A DNA stretch of 64,000 bases from Saliphagus infecundisoli (GCF_020177375.1 NZ_JAIWHV010000017.1:1-64000), one strand, 5' to 3'; positions 43,842 through 52,928 are shown, counted from the first letter of the stretch. The notes: a model not told the origin generated them from the letters alone. A program made the numbers and translations.

Positions 43842-44036
43842 TCAGGGGAGTTCGCCGGGACCGCTCGCCTCCCCGGAGTCCTCGTCGCCCTCTGCCGCCG
43901 CGAGGAACTCGGAGCCACAGGCCGGACACGACTGGTGGTTCCGTTCGTACCCCTCTCCACACCGGATACAGCGGTAGTTTGCCTCCCCCTCGTCGTCCCC
44001 ACCGAACAGCCCGCGGATCCGTTCTACCAGTCCCAT
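43842..44036 (-). CDS. Small zinc-ribbon protein
   Basis: 64 residues: GLVERIRGLFGGDDEGEANY, then CIRCGEGYERNHQSCPACGS with two CxxC pairs, and an acidic tail. Short single zinc ribbons with an amphipathic N-terminus are common in haloarchaea. The function is unknown. Confidence 0.75.
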   Translation of the reverse strand: MGLVERIRGLFGGDDEGEANYRCIRCGEGYERNHQSCPACGSEFLAAAEGDEDSGEASGPGELP

Positions 44037-44097
44037 TGGTGGATCGACAGCTGCCCGGCCAATAACGGTATCGGCCGGTGACTCCCGGCGGTGTGGC

Positions 44098-44871
44098 CTA
44101 CGCGAGCCGGTCGCCGCCCTCGTCCAGAGCCACGGGAACGGCCCGCGAGGCGACGTCGCCGGCGAACTCGCGGGACTCGGACCGGAGGTCGTCGAAGGTG
44201 TTGTAGTGGATCGGAACGACGAGGTCCGGCCGGAGGTCGCCGGCCAGCTCGGCGGCGTCGTGGCGGTCCATCGTGAAGCTGCGCGCGATCGAGGGCATCA
44301 GCAGCGAGACGTCGAGACCGTCGTGTTCGTCGACGACGTCGGAGTCGCCCGTCCAGAAGCAGGGGGTGTCATCGATCGTGAGCACGAACCCACAGCCCAG
44401 TCCTCTCGGGTGGGCGACGTTTCCCTCGTCGTCGGCGCGCGGGCCGTCCTCGCGGTTGTACGCGGGGACGACCTCGACGTCGACGCCCTCGACCGTGAGT
44501 TCGTCGCCGTACTCCACGCGCCGGACGTCGTAGGGGAGTTCCTCGGGTTCGACGACGTCCCGGCCGCTGTTGTCGGCGACGCCCTCGGCGGATACGCCTT
44601 CGTAAACGAGCACCGTCGCGTCCTCGCTCGCGACCCGCCGGACGCCGTCGTCGTCGTAGTGGTGGTCGTGGGTGACGACGACGAGGTCACCATCCTGGGC
44701 GTCGTAGGGGCCGCCGCTGGGATGGCCCTCAAGGCCGTACTCCTCGTCCCACTCGCCGGTGAGCACGCCGTAGCGTCCGGGATCCGTGTAGGCGATGACT
44801 CCCTCGCCCTCGAGCCGTGCGGTCGCGTAGCCGAGCCAGTCAACCGCGAGTCCGTCGTGGGGTACGGTCAT
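44098..44871 (-). CDS. Metallo-beta-lactamase-fold hydrolase
   Basis: 257 residues. VDWLGYATARLEGEGVIAY is the first beta-sandwich region; VVVTHDHHYDDDGVRRVASE carries the metal-ligand motif in a variant form (HDHHYDD, HxHxxDH-like), and DTPCFWTGDSDVVDE and DLVVPIHYNTF supply the later Asp and His. The pattern fits the UlaG-like/COG2220 group of archaeal metal-dependent hydrolases. The substrate is unknown. Confidence 0.85.
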   Translation of the reverse strand: MTVPHDGLAVDWLGYATARLEGEGVIAYTDPGRYGVLTGEWDEEYGLEGHPSGGPYDAQDGDLVVVTHDHHYDDDGVRRVASEDATVLVYEGVSAEGVADNSGRDVVEPEELPYDVRRVEYGDELTVEGVDVEVVPAYNREDGPRADDEGNVAHPRGLGCGFVLTIDDTPCFWTGDSDVVDEHDGLDVSLLMPSIARSFTMDRHDAAELAGDLRPDLVVPIHYNTFDDLRSESREFAGDVASRAVPVALDEGGDRLA

Positions 44872-44919
44872 GTCTCAGGCTATCCCGGATGGCGCGTAAA
44901 TAGGTTGTGCTCCCGGCGA

Positions 44920-46065
44920 TCACTCGGCCTCCCGATCGAAGAGGAGGGTTCCGTCCGCGTCCTCGATCCGGATTCTCGACCCGTCGGCGAGGACCGACGG
45001 GCGCTCGCGGGCGGGGGAATCGGGTTCGGTCGTCCCCAGGACGGCAGTGACGAGCCAGGAGGTGCCCGGCTCGTGTCTCCCCCGGAGAACCGGGACGGCC
45101 GTCCGGGGATGGAGGACGTTCGTGTTCGGGTCCTGGTCGATTACCTCCCCCTCGCGGCCCCCCAAGAGGTCACGAATCGCGCTATGGGCGACGGGATATC
45201 GCGCGACCGCGGCGCCTTCCTCCTCGTTGCGCTCGGCGTCGGCCTCGCCGGTTCGATCGACCGGGAACCCGCCCTCGACGCTACGGAGCCGCCGATCGGT
45301 CTCGAGGCGGTGGACCCGGACGTGCCGGGGCGTCGCCGGGACGAGCCAGCTTTCGACGATAACGTCCGGCCAGGGCTCCCACCGCGAGCGGGGGCGGCCG
45401 TCCTCGAGCCAGCCCTCGACGTTCTCGCGGACTCGGAGGTGTTCTCTATCCTCGCCGAGCCCGAGCATGCCGTCGATGCCCGCACTCGCGACCCCGCTCA
45501 CGTCGCTTCCGACGCCAAACCCGAACGCCGTCGAGTACGCGAACTTGTCGTACTTGTGGGGATAGTGGGTGTCCCTCCCGGCGACTAGTGCGGTCACTTC
45601 GCCCGCAGAGCGGGTGACGATCATCGCCGGCGTCTCCATCGCCCGTTCGTGGTCGAGATCTCGGCCGACCACTGATTCCTTCTTGCCGACGGGCGAGAGG
45701 CCTGGCTCGGCCCGCCAGAACGGATGGCTCTCGGGGAGGGCGAGCGGGAGAAACGCTTTCATCGCCCAGTAGGGCGAACTCGGGGAGTTGTAGGTCTCGG
45801 TCGTCTTCAGCGTCGGGTAGCGGTAGCCAAGCGAGAGGATTCCGCCATCCGTGAAGATCGGCTGGTCGAGCCACCATCGGAGGGTGCGCTCCCAGAGCCC
45901 GCGGATCTCGGTCCAGGGAAGGGGGTCACGGTCGGCGACGGCGAGGGCGCCCCAGAAGGCGGCCTGGGGGAACCGGTAGGTCAGGCTCCGGCCGTAGGGC
46001 AGCGCCGAGCCGTCGTCGGCGAACGATTTACTTCGCTGCGGGGAAAACCGCGAGTCGAATAACAC
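44920..46065 (-). pseudogene. DUF2264 protein lacking its N-terminal half
   Basis: The frame from a GTG at 46065 gives 381 residues beginning inside the DUF2264 core (SFADDGSALPYGRSLTYRFP, YNSPSSPYWAMKAFLPLALP, ESHPFWRAEPGL). Intact DUF2264 proteins have several hundred residues before PYGRSLTYRF, whereas here TAA lies two codons upstream of the first start and the 250 bases up to the next gene show no matching sequence in any frame. The C-terminal beta domain looks intact. DUF2264 genes accompany pectin/rhamnogalacturonan loci in bacteria. Either a 5' deletion or a truncated but translated protein. Confidence 0.7.
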
Positions 46066-46316
46066 GCGTTACCGCGGCGGCGATCGGGACGGGCCCGGAG
46101 AACATCGTCTGGGACGAGAGCGCGGCGGGACGAGCGCGAAGAAGCTCTCCGATTTCGGCACTCGCCTCGCGGTCTGGGCGTCCCCACGCCGCCGAGGCCG
46201 GAGAGTTCTCGCCGGTCGCACGCGAGAGCGACGACGAACGCGAGCGGGGAGGGGGACGACGAACGACCTCGATGCGGAACCGTAACGCGGATACGGGAGA
46301 GCTGTGAGGCCGATCC

Positions 46317-47054
46317 ATGACACGAACCGCGATCAACCTCTACAGCGTGCGCGACCTCGACGAGTCGATGCTCGAGATCCTCGACCGAGTCGCGGCGGCG
46401 GGCTACGACGGCGTCCAGTTCTCCGGCGGGCTTCGGGACACGGACCCCGAGGATGTCGTCGAGAAGCTCTCGGAGACGGGCCTGGAGACGACCGGGGCTC
46501 ACGTCGACATCGACGACCTCGAGTCCGATCTCGCGGGGAGCTACGACCTCTACGGCGACCGGCTGAGATGTGCGAGCGCGGTCGTCCCCTATCTCGGCCA
46601 AGAGCGCTTCGAGAGCGAGGCGGCCGTTCGCGAGACCGCAGAGCGACTGAGTGACCTCGCCGCAGACGCCGAGGACTATGCCTGGCCGATCCACTACCAC
46701 AACCATGCCCACGAGTTCGTCGATGTCGGCGGGGAGACTTTCTTCGAGCGGCTGGCCGACCTCGCTCCGGAGGTCGGACTCGAACTCGACGTCGGCTGGG
46801 CGCTCGTCGGGGGCGAGGATCCCGTGGAGCTAATCGAGCGCTACGGCGATCGGATCGACCTTCTGCACATGAAGGATATGGTCACTGACGAGAAACGGGG
46901 CTTCCGGGAGATCGGTGACGGAGACGTCGACATGGCGGCGTGTGCCGAAGCTGCCCGGAAGGCGGAGGTCGAGTGGCTCATCTACGAACACGACGAGCCC
47001 GAGGACCCCGCGGCATCGATCGAGACCGGCGCGACGGTTCTCCGATCGATCTGA
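46317..47054 (+). CDS. Sugar-phosphate isomerase/epimerase (xylose-isomerase-like TIM barrel)
   Basis: 245 residues. INLYSVRDLDESMLEILDRV, AGYDGVQFSGG, GLETTGAHVDIDD, IHYHNHAHEFVDVGGETFFE, VGLELDVGWALVGGEDPVEL and RIDLLHMKDMVTDEKRGF (metal-ligand Asp/His set) give the AP_endonuc_2 barrel. The family includes sugar isomerases, epimerases and dehydratases. Placed at the edge of the pectin locus it may handle a keto-uronate, but the substrate is undetermined. A missing operon partner upstream (the truncated DUF2264 gene, opposite strand) gives no help. Confidence 0.85.
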   Translation: MTRTAINLYSVRDLDESMLEILDRVAAAGYDGVQFSGGLRDTDPEDVVEKLSETGLETTGAHVDIDDLESDLAGSYDLYGDRLRCASAVVPYLGQERFESEAAVRETAERLSDLAADAEDYAWPIHYHNHAHEFVDVGGETFFERLADLAPEVGLELDVGWALVGGEDPVELIERYGDRIDLLHMKDMVTDEKRGFREIGDGDVDMAACAEAARKAEVEWLIYEHDEPEDPAASIETGATVLRSI

Positions 47055-47539
47055 GCGGCTGTCAGATCGGTCAGTATGTCGGATGCGTATCAGCAGGATT
47101 GGTCGTAGCCACCGTGGAACGAGGGCTTACCCGCCGACGGTTCGTCAGATCGGCGGACGTCCCGATACTCTCTCCATGGACACGAGGAGGTCGTTCGCGA
47201 GTCCGAGACTCTTCACTGACAGGTCGCCCGTCGTTCTCCGGAGAAGTTACGTTTTCGACGCCGGTGATGACGTACCGTTCTCGAGAAAGGAACGGATTTG
47301 TCGGGAGGGACGATCGATTTGAACCGCCGGATGTTCATGTCGTGTGGTATCATACGTCCCAGCCGATTCTCGAGGGAAGGGGAGTCGAACGCGTGTCGCT
47401 TCAAAATTACAAACATATGGATGTAATCTTACCCCGGAACGGCGGTTTCCGGGCCAGCCATGGCCTCAACTTGGGGACGCTCGGTTCAAGCATGATCGGA
47501 ATCCGCGACGGGTTCTGTTCCCCCTTCGGGAACGAGTGT
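47055..47539. other. Non-coding stretch with a stem-loop
   Basis: No coding frame recognised. An exact inverted repeat GTTCCC-CCTTC-GGGAAC spans 47517-47533; the same arms with another 5-base spacer occur at 52105-52121 beside the IclR gene. The stretch is probably debris next to the decayed genes that follow. Confidence 0.45.
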
Positions 47540-48067
47540 GGCGCCAGGGAACCCATAGCACGAGTCGTTGGCGAACCGGCCGAGGTCGATCGAGATGGGC
47601 CAATTCGCGTGCCCGCGACCGGTGCCACACCGGACGGTCACCCCGCCGGCCTGCCGTTCGGCGCCATCGGTCCGGACCGTCGTGAACTCGTGTTCGCCAT
47701 AGACACCGGTCTGGACGTTAGCTCCCGGGATCGAGCGTCGGTGTTGACAAGCCAGTTCCCCGTCCCCGACGAGTGTTTGCGCCCAGGAGGAGCCCTGGCC
47801 CACGGCGGTCGGGATCGACACGGCGAAGCCGGGCCATCACCAGCCCGCCGGAGTACACTGGCCGGAGGGCGCCCGTCGTGAGCCGGAGCAGCCCCGACTG
47901 AAAACGGGACCCGATCCCGAGATCGTCCTCGTCGAGCTCGACCGGTTCCCCGGCCTTCGCGTCCGTCACCTAGAGAGGGTTCCGGACCCGCACGGGTCGC
48001 CGCCAGGATTCGCTCCGGTGGTCCGGAAACCTGTCTTTCACGTCCGTGAGTCGGGCGTACTCGTGGC
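47540..48067 (-). pseudogene. Frameshifted C-terminal fragment of a paralogue of the 50131-52059 gene
   Basis: Read on the minus strand, pieces in changing frames line up with the C-terminus of the gene at 50131-52059: SHEYARL ~ GHEYAWL, PERILAATRA ~ PERILAASRA, TDAKAGEPVELDEDDL ~ MDAEGGEPADLDEDYL, RFQSGLLRLTTGALRPVYSG ~ VFHRGLLQLTMGAPQPVYYG, and GVYGEHEFTTVRTDGAERQA ~ GAYGEHEFTTVRADGAERRA, ending near GRFANDSCYGFPG. At least three frameshifts and a TAG separate them. The N-terminal three quarters are missing. Confidence 0.8.
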
Positions 48068-48073
48068 TAGTGC

Positions 48074-48363
48074 TCAGGACACCTCGATCGTCACCGTGTC
48101 CGTCGTCGAGTAGCCGGTGTTGTCGGTTGCGTCAGGGAAACGGTGTAGGTGCCGGCTTCGTCGTAGCGGTGGTCGCTCCACCACCCCGTCTCGGTGGTGC
48201 CGTCGCCAAAGTCCCACTCGAGGGAATCGATCCAGCGGTCGTCGCCCATCTGGATCGCGTCGGGCTCCCAGCCCGTCTCCTGGCCGGCGTCGCCGAGCCG
48301 GACGAGTGCCCTCGTATGGTGGGTCTCGGGCTCGGAGAACACGGTAGAGACAGCCGTCGCCAC
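48074..48363 (-). pseudogene. Remnant of a pectate-lyase/PKD-domain gene with a one-base frameshift
   Basis: The minus strand encodes LVRLGDAGQETGWEPDAIQM, resembling VRVRPGDANQEEGWVPDGVR of the intact pectate lyase next door, followed by a PKD domain (SLEWDFGDGTTETGWWSDHR, YDEAGTYTVSLT). There the frame shifts by one missing base near 48131, and the next frame continues ATDNTGYSTTDTVTIEVS to a stop at 48074. The 5' end is absent, so this is a truncated, frameshifted relic. Confidence 0.75.
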
Positions 48364-48736
48364 GGCGATGGACCGCGAAATCAGCTCGCCGCTGTCATGA
48401 CCGTCAGGACGTTCGTCCGGGCGGTTGGTCAGTCACTTCGACAAGGCGGCTGAAACGAGATCGCCAATGGTCGCTTGCCTGGGGCAAGCCGCAGGACTCA
48501 CGTTCCCTCTCCACAATCACGTGTTGCGCGCCACTCAGCATGTCTTGCTCTACGACTCGCAGAGTGTCACCGACGTTCGACAGAATGCCCCTCCGATTTC
48601 ATCTGGTTCCACCACGATTCGTCTGTAGACGCTTTATCCCAGAAGCGTGGGGTCGACGTAGCCCTCGACGTGATTGAGGAGCACCCTTCGAAGAGGGGGC
48701 CGTGGACCGAGTTCCACTACGACGAGTGAGCGCGCG
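48364..48736. other. Non-coding, possibly decayed sequence
   Basis: Base composition is more even than in the genes around. A plus-strand frame ends VALDVIEEHPSKRGPWTEFH just before 48729, reminiscent of nothing I can name. No gene is called here. Confidence 0.4.
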
Positions 48737-49987
48737 TTAGCGCGACCCGGCGCCGGGCTGTTCGACCCGGACAGCGTGGGATTCGAGCCACTGCCACAGT
48801 TCCCCCTTCGGGACGTTCAGCTGCCGGGTGTTGACCGGGAGGTCGGGGTAGCCGCCGACCTCCTCTTGGCTGTCGATGTAGTCGCCGTCGAAGGTCCGGA
48901 CGTCGCTGACGACCCGGCGGTCGTGGTAGGTCCGGTCGGCCGGTCGCGCGCCCGCGTACGCGAGAGCGTGGTCCTCCGCCCGTTCGGCCGACAGCGGCGA
49001 GAGGCCGTCGGGCCAGACCGGCGGTTCGTCGAGACGGACCACCTCGGGGCCGACCATCGGCGTCTCCGGGTCGGTGATGTTTCCCTCAATGTACATCTCG
49101 GCGCTGCCGCCCTCGATGTTGTAGTCCCCCTCGTCGACGCGGAGGTAGGAGTTCCCGACGACGCTCGCGACCGTCGAGTCGTCGACGTTGGTCGCCTCGT
49201 CGTAGTGGTACATCACGTTGTTCACCACGACGCTCTCCGTCTCGGCTTTCAGCCGGGGGTTGCGCCCGATGTTGTGCGCCCAGACGTTGCCGAGGAGGGC
49301 GACCCCGGTCGACCCGTCGCCGACGAGCGTCCCGTACGAGTGGGTCCCCTTCGGGTGGGTGGCGTCGGCCAGCCCCTCCGCCATGATGCAGTTCGAGTAC
49401 GTCGTGTCGACGGAGTCGTAACCGGGCGAGCCGTTCTCGTCGACGGCCCACGTGATCGAACAGTGGTCGATTACGTTGTTCTGGGTCCCGTCTGCCGTCC
49501 GGACCCCGTCGGGAACCCACCCCTCCTCCTGGTTAGCGTCGCCCGGGCGGACCCGAACGTGTCGGAGGAGGCAGTCGTCGGCGTCGACCCACATGCCCCC
49601 ACGGATCAGCGTGATTCCGGGCGAGGGGGCCGTCTGTCCCGCGAGGTACAGTCCGTCCTCCTTGATGGTGAACCGCTCCGCGCCGAGGTCGATGGTGCCA
49701 CTCGTCTCGAACACCACGACCCGGGGACCGCTCCGGTTTACGGCCGCGTCGAGCGCCTCGCGTGTCGGCTCCGTCACCTTATACACTGGCGTGTCGTCGT
49801 CGAGCCACGGGGCCGCGTCGGCGAACCCGTCATCGGGGTCGAAGTACGACCCTGCGGCCGGGCCGCCCCGACCACCCGGGCCGCTGCGTCCGTTCCCCGC
49901 CGCAGCCGCGTTGCTCGCGAACAGTCCCGCGCCGCCGATGCTCCCCGCACCGATCGCTCCGAGAAACGTCCGTCTGTCCTGTGTCAT
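48737..49987 (-). CDS. Tat-exported pectate lyase (right-handed beta-helix)
   Basis: 416 residues. MTQDRRTFLGAIGAGSIGGA is a Tat signal ending near the AAAAG at residue 31. The mature protein is a pectate-lyase-like parallel beta-helix: VVVFETSGTIDLGAERFTIK, GLYLAGQTAPSPGITLIRGG, LLRHVRVRPGDANQEEGWVP, NNVIDHCSITWAVDENG (WAxDE Ca-site motif of PL1/PL10-like lyases), GNVWAHNIGRNPRLK. It would cleave polygalacturonate by beta-elimination outside the cell using Ca2+. It is the only exported polysaccharide enzyme of the locus. The 50131-52059 gene lies upstream in the same direction, 143 bases away, so co-transcription is possible. Confidence 0.88.
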   Translation of the reverse strand: MTQDRRTFLGAIGAGSIGGAGLFASNAAAAGNGRSGPGGRGGPAAGSYFDPDDGFADAAPWLDDDTPVYKVTEPTREALDAAVNRSGPRVVVFETSGTIDLGAERFTIKEDGLYLAGQTAPSPGITLIRGGMWVDADDCLLRHVRVRPGDANQEEGWVPDGVRTADGTQNNVIDHCSITWAVDENGSPGYDSVDTTYSNCIMAEGLADATHPKGTHSYGTLVGDGSTGVALLGNVWAHNIGRNPRLKAETESVVVNNVMYHYDEATNVDDSTVASVVGNSYLRVDEGDYNIEGGSAEMYIEGNITDPETPMVGPEVVRLDEPPVWPDGLSPLSAERAEDHALAYAGARPADRTYHDRRVVSDVRTFDGDYIDSQEEVGGYPDLPVNTRQLNVPKGELWQWLESHAVRVEQPGAGSR

Positions 49988-50130
49988 TGGCGTCGCACCG
50001 TTATCGAGACTATCACCAACACTAATAAGTATTATTTAGAGCGACGAACAGATCCCGAGCGCGGACGGATCGACCACGACCGCGGTGGGTCGTCTACGGA
50101 GGACCCGTGCGAATACGGAGGAGATCGGGC

Positions 50131-52059
50131 CTACGTCCAGGGGAGCGCGTAGCTCGGGTCGTTGATGAACCGTTCGAGGCCCGCCGAGAGGCTCATGCGC
50201 GTGCCCGCGGGCAGCGTCACGTCGAGCGTCGCCCCGCCGGCTCGCCGTTCGGCGCCGTCGGCCCGGACCGTCGTGAACTCGTGTTCGCCGTAGGCGCCGG
50301 CCTGGACGATCACCTCCCGGGGCCGGGCGCCGGTGTTGACGAGCGTCAGTTCGACGCCCTCGGCGGTCACGTCCTCGACGAGCGCGCTCACGCCCGGGGG
50401 GAGCCCCGGTCGGCGGCGGTCGGGATCGAAGTGGCGAAGCTGGGCCATCACCAGCCCGCCGTAGTACACGGGCTGGGGGGCACCCATCGTGAGCTGGAGC
50501 AGCCCCCGGTGGAACACCGGGTTGCGGTCCCGGAGGTAGTCCTCGTCGAGGTCGGCCGGCTCCCCACCCTCCGCGTCCATCAGATCGAGTCGATCCTGGA
50601 CCCGCGCGCGACTCGCCGCGAGGATCCGCTCGGGGTAGTCGGGGAACTCGCCGTCGAGGTAGGCGAGCCAGGCGTACTCGTGGCCGGCGCCGTGTTTGCT
50701 CTTCGGGCGCGGATCGACCCGGTCCCAGTCGCGGCTCCCCCAGTCCCGGAGCCGTCGGAGCCGCTCGCGGTCGGCCCCGTCCATCGAGGCGTACCAGAGG
50801 TGGACGGCGTAGGGGTCGTCCCGGTGGGTTCGGAACTCGTACCAGCCGTCGCGCCACAGCACCTCGCCGTCGGGTTCGGTGAGGACGCCCGAGGCGTCGT
50901 AGTGGTAGTCGCCCGGATCGCCGTGCTTGTGGGGGATGTAGAGGGTGTCGTGGATCGGGTCCTCGCTCACCTCGATCCCGCGCTCGATCAGGTTCTCGAG
51001 CTGTGACCGGGGGAAGTCGAGGACCTCACGGTCGCCCGAGAGGAGGACGGCATTTTCGGCGGCCACCGTCGGCCCGATCCCGACGTAGTGCCAGCCGCCC
51101 CACGACCAGCCGTAGAAGCCGCCGTACCACTTCCCGTTAGTATACTCGCCGATCTCGCCCGAACGCCCGACGTTGTCGGGGATGATCCCGCCGTTTTCGG
51201 CCGTGCGCTCGCGCCAAGCCTCCGTGTACTCCTCGACCCACTCCCGGTAGCGATCGTCGCCGGTGTGGAGGTAGGCATTGGTCATCAGGCTCGTGATCGC
51301 GAGGTTCAACGGGATATCCCCCTTCGAACACCGTTCGGCGTAGATCTCGTACAGCCGCTCCTCGTTGTCGGGATCGAGCAACTCGGTCGCCGACTCGAAC
51401 TCGAGGTCCCGCCAGGGGAGCCCGTGGCGCGCCCACCGGTACTCCGAGCCGTAGCCGCCGAAGGTGGACTGGGAGCCAAAGGCCGAGAGATCGGCGTACT
51501 CCGGGCCCATGCTGCCGGTCTGTGGTGCCCGGACCAGCCGCCGGTCGGCGTCGTAGTTCTCCACGTCGCCGTCGCCGAGGTAGAGCCCGGCGAATCGCTT
51601 GGCCCGGGAGACGACGCCCTGGTCCTCGGGCGCAGCCAGGCCCATGTTGTAGGTCAGCTGGTTCGACTCGCCGAGGTGGAACCAGTCGCGACACTGCTCG
51701 AACCCGTCGACGACCATCGGATGGCCGAAGGGCGTCTCCGTCTCCGCTCCCCGCTCGACGGCCGCCTCGCGGGCCTCCCGAGCGTACTCGAGGAAGCGCT
51801 CGTCCCCACCCATCGCGTAAACGAGCGGCCAGTTGTAGAACCCCTCGAGGACGTCGTCGAAGCCGTCGACGCCGACGTGGTCCTCCGGCGGCCAGAACGG
51901 TTCGCCGCTCTCGCCGAAGTAGTCGCCGTAGAACCGCTCGACGGCGGTCTCGAGCAGGTCGAACAGTCGTCGCTGGTCGGTCGCCCAGTCGGGCGGCTGG
52001 TCGATCGCGGTCGTGGCCTCGAGTTCGAGCATGTCCGTGCCCGGGTCGTTCGCGAGCAT
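50131..52059 (-). CDS. Uncharacterised ~640-residue enzyme, candidate alpha/alpha-barrel polysaccharide-degrading protein
   Basis: About 642 residues without a signal peptide (alternative ATG at 52032). Recurrent amphipathic helix pairs with aromatic-rich loops (RDWFHLGESNQLTYNMGLAA, TNGKWYGGFYGWSWGGWHYV, GHEYAWLAYLDGEFPDYPER) suggest an (alpha/alpha)6 toroid, as in several polysaccharide lyases and glycoside hydrolases. The last ~80 residues (VELTLVNTGARPREVIVQAG, AYGEHEFTTVRADGAERRAG) look like a beta-sandwich. I could not place it in a named family. Its position between pectate lyase and IclR regulator, with a decayed paralogue nearby, points to pectin-oligosaccharide processing in the cytosol. 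Shares a palindrome-rich spacer with the IclR gene. Confidence 0.65.
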   Translation of the reverse strand: MLANDPGTDMLELEATTAIDQPPDWATDQRRLFDLLETAVERFYGDYFGESGEPFWPPEDHVGVDGFDDVLEGFYNWPLVYAMGGDERFLEYAREAREAAVERGAETETPFGHPMVVDGFEQCRDWFHLGESNQLTYNMGLAAPEDQGVVSRAKRFAGLYLGDGDVENYDADRRLVRAPQTGSMGPEYADLSAFGSQSTFGGYGSEYRWARHGLPWRDLEFESATELLDPDNEERLYEIYAERCSKGDIPLNLAITSLMTNAYLHTGDDRYREWVEEYTEAWRERTAENGGIIPDNVGRSGEIGEYTNGKWYGGFYGWSWGGWHYVGIGPTVAAENAVLLSGDREVLDFPRSQLENLIERGIEVSEDPIHDTLYIPHKHGDPGDYHYDASGVLTEPDGEVLWRDGWYEFRTHRDDPYAVHLWYASMDGADRERLRRLRDWGSRDWDRVDPRPKSKHGAGHEYAWLAYLDGEFPDYPERILAASRARVQDRLDLMDAEGGEPADLDEDYLRDRNPVFHRGLLQLTMGAPQPVYYGGLVMAQLRHFDPDRRRPGLPPGVSALVEDVTAEGVELTLVNTGARPREVIVQAGAYGEHEFTTVRADGAERRAGGATLDVTLPAGTRMSLSAGLERFINDPSYALPWT

Positions 52060-52068
52060 GACTGTTGG

Positions 52069-52121
52069 GGTTCCGGAACCACGGGGGTCGACCCCCTCCC
52101 GCTGGTTCCCCACGCGGGAAC
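52069..52121. promoter_or_regulatory. Three palindromes in the divergent iclR promoter region
   Basis: GGTTCCGGAACC (52069-52080), GGGGGTCGACCCCC (52083-52096) and GTTCCC-CACGC-GGGAAC (52105-52121) lie between the 50131 gene and the IclR gene, the last just ahead of the TATA-like GTTTATG at 52124-52130, which is about 28 bases before the ATG at 52155. IclR proteins bind palindromes of this size. Confidence 0.55.
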
Positions 52122-52154
52122 AGGTTTATGATGCATTGGGACAGTCCTCCCGGT

Positions 52155-52928
52155 ATGACACAGCCACCCGAATCCCGCCCCGGCCGGACGATCAGATCGG
52201 TCGAGATCGCGTTCAGCATCATCGACGCCCTGGAACGACGGGACGGTGCCGGCGTGACCGAACTCGCCGACCGGCTGGACCACTCGAAGAGCACGATCCA
52301 CAGCCACCTTCGAACCCTCGAGGAGCTGGAGTACGTCGTCCGGAAGGGCGACGAGTACCGGCTGAGCCTGCAGATCCTGGGGATGGCCGAACACGTCCGC
52401 GATCAGGTCGGCAACTACGACGTCATCGAGGAGGAAGTCGACGCGCTGGCCGATGAAACCGGCGAGATCGCCCAGTTTGGGATCGAAGAGCACGGCCAGG
52501 TCACCTACCTCCACAAGGCGAGTGGGGAGCAAGCGGTCGAGACCGCTTCGAGCGTCGGCGCCCAGCAGCCGATCTACGCGACGGCACTCGGCAAGACCAT
52601 CCTCACATTCCTGCCTCCCGAGCGCATCGACGAGATCGTCAGCGCGACCGAGTTCGTCGCCCACACGTCCCACACGATCACCTCGCCCGAGAAACTGTAC
52701 GACGAGATCGAGACGATCGCCGAGCGAGGGTACGGGATCGACGACGAGGAGAACATCGCGGGGCTACGGTGTGTCGCCGCTCCCGTCAAGAGCGAATCCG
52801 AGATCCTGGGCGCGGTGAGCATCTCCGGCCCGAAGAGCCGGTTCACGGACGACCGGATCCACGACGAGCTCCCGGAGTTCGTCACCCGGGCGGCGAACGT
52901 GATCGAACTCAACACCAAGTTCTCGTAG
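52155..52928 (+). CDS. IclR-family transcriptional regulator
   Basis: 257 residues. Residues ~9-75 are the winged helix (IRSVEIAFSIIDALERRDGA, ADRLDHSKSTIHSHLRTLEE); residues ~90-255 are the GAF-like ligand domain (EIAQFGIEEHGQVTYLHKAS, QPIYATALGKTILTFLPPER, RGYGIDDEENIAGLRCVAAP, ILGAVSISGPKSRFTDDRIH). IclR regulators of uronate catabolism (KdgR group) sense keto-deoxy sugar acids. Placement amid pectin genes and the palindromic spacer make it the probable local regulator. The ATG at 52155 follows a TATA box. Confidence 0.9.
   Translation: MTQPPESRPGRTIRSVEIAFSIIDALERRDGAGVTELADRLDHSKSTIHSHLRTLEELEYVVRKGDEYRLSLQILGMAEHVRDQVGNYDVIEEEVDALADETGEIAQFGIEEHGQVTYLHKASGEQAVETASSVGAQQPIYATALGKTILTFLPPERIDEIVSATEFVAHTSHTITSPEKLYDEIETIAERGYGIDDEENIAGLRCVAAPVKSESEILGAVSISGPKSRFTDDRIHDELPEFVTRAANVIELNTKFS

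Noticed and set aside
47098-47200. Plus-strand Tat-like peptide GLTRRRFVRSADV in the decayed region
   Set aside because: No lipobox, hydrophobic core or following domain; too short to claim a gene remnant.
48475-48729. Plus-strand frames ending EEHPSKRGPWTEFHYDE, considered as a transposase remnant
   Set aside because: No match to a transposase family that I can name, no catalytic residues, no terminal repeats seen.
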